This document shows, piece after piece, positions 63,786 through 64,000 of a DNA stretch of 64,000 bases (position 1 is the stretch's first letter; each line of letters starts with the position of its first letter). The stretch covers positions 65,001 through 129,000 of the forward strand of contig JAQGDQ010000311.1 of NCBI GenBank assembly GCA_030141605.1. The letters are read 5' to 3'. The notes below the pieces were generated by a model, which worked only from the letters and a program-made list of their open reading frames with translations, had not been told where the DNA came from and made no database searches. A program made the position numbers and the translations under genes. The stretch is from Tubiluchus corallicola (Eukaryota; Priapulida; Priapulimorpha; Priapulimorphida; Tubiluchidae).

Positions 63786-64000
63786 CCCCAAAATTGGATA
63801 AATTATACTCAGCCAATCAATGAAGCCAGTCTAGGCCTTAGATTACATGTAAATTGACATAAACTGTGGCAAGGTTTATTTGCCAACACCTTCTGCCACA
63901 AAAGTACAATATATTTTATGCAACATGATGGAAAATAAAAAATATTTCCGTCTTTTATTCTATAAACAAGCTGACAAAAACACTGTAATTGCGATTTTCT

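Noticed and set aside
63784-63850. Additional NDRG exon ending GGGGAG before GTAAGT
   Set aside because: The donor is good, but the frame required has a stop codon about eleven codons upstream and the short peptide does not resemble the NDRG N-terminus.

Overview
The window is animal nuclear DNA: AT-rich, intron-dense and crowded with transposon remnants and minisatellites. No CRISPR, phage, operon or other prokaryotic signal was seen. Four protein-coding genes were rebuilt exon by exon from GT..AG splice sites with matching phases. All four belong to families known from animals. The 5S-like sequence in the SINEs and the divergent proteins fit an invertebrate, possibly an early-branching one, but the species cannot be named from this sequence.

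Layout. (1) 137-2521, plus strand: the last three exons of a Slit-like secreted guidance protein (end of laminin G, one EGF, a 39-nt microexon, C-terminal cystine knot). (2) 15247-4577, minus strand: a complete ten-exon ZCCHC4, the 28S rRNA N6-adenosine methyltransferase, predicted at 511 aa with DPPF, GRF, CTCHY-like and CCHC zinc elements and a lysine-rich tail. (3) 17615-29795, plus strand: a complete C2orf42 homologue, nine coding exons, 610 aa, with an N-terminal zinc ribbon and a SWIM-like CxC..CxH motif. (4) 63411-35545, minus strand: nine exons (317 codons) of an NDRG-family alpha/beta-hydrolase-fold protein whose N-terminus lies beyond the right edge. ZCCHC4 and C2orf42 diverge from a 2.4-kb intergenic region; C2orf42 and NDRG converge on a 5.7-kb one. 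The genes look independent: one secreted signal, one ribosome-modification enzyme, one probable nucleic-acid-associated protein and one cytoplasmic stress/differentiation protein.

Mobile DNA. Five copies of a roughly 550-bp TTAA-flanked MITE; five copies of a SINE with a 5S rRNA-derived head; three non-LTR retrotransposon 3' ends; TA-flanked pogo-like MITEs; and a hAT-like end. Nearly every C2orf42 intron holds its own insertion.

Tandem DNA. Six of the eight NDRG introns in the window contain a minisatellite (unit lengths about 37, 36, 50, 51, 54, 55 and 77 bp). Several contain splice-site consensus in the gene-sense orientation. The clearest is an array at 63404-63785 that reiterates the gene's own 3' splice site. 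Two ZCCHC4 features also stand out: a 121-bp intronic hairpin with pre-miRNA-like geometry and MITE-like TTACC flanks, and a pair of oppositely oriented MITEs bracketing exon 6.

Limits: all calls come from reading the sequence and from memory of the families; no search, folding or alignment was run. Exon ends are predicted from splice consensus plus phase.
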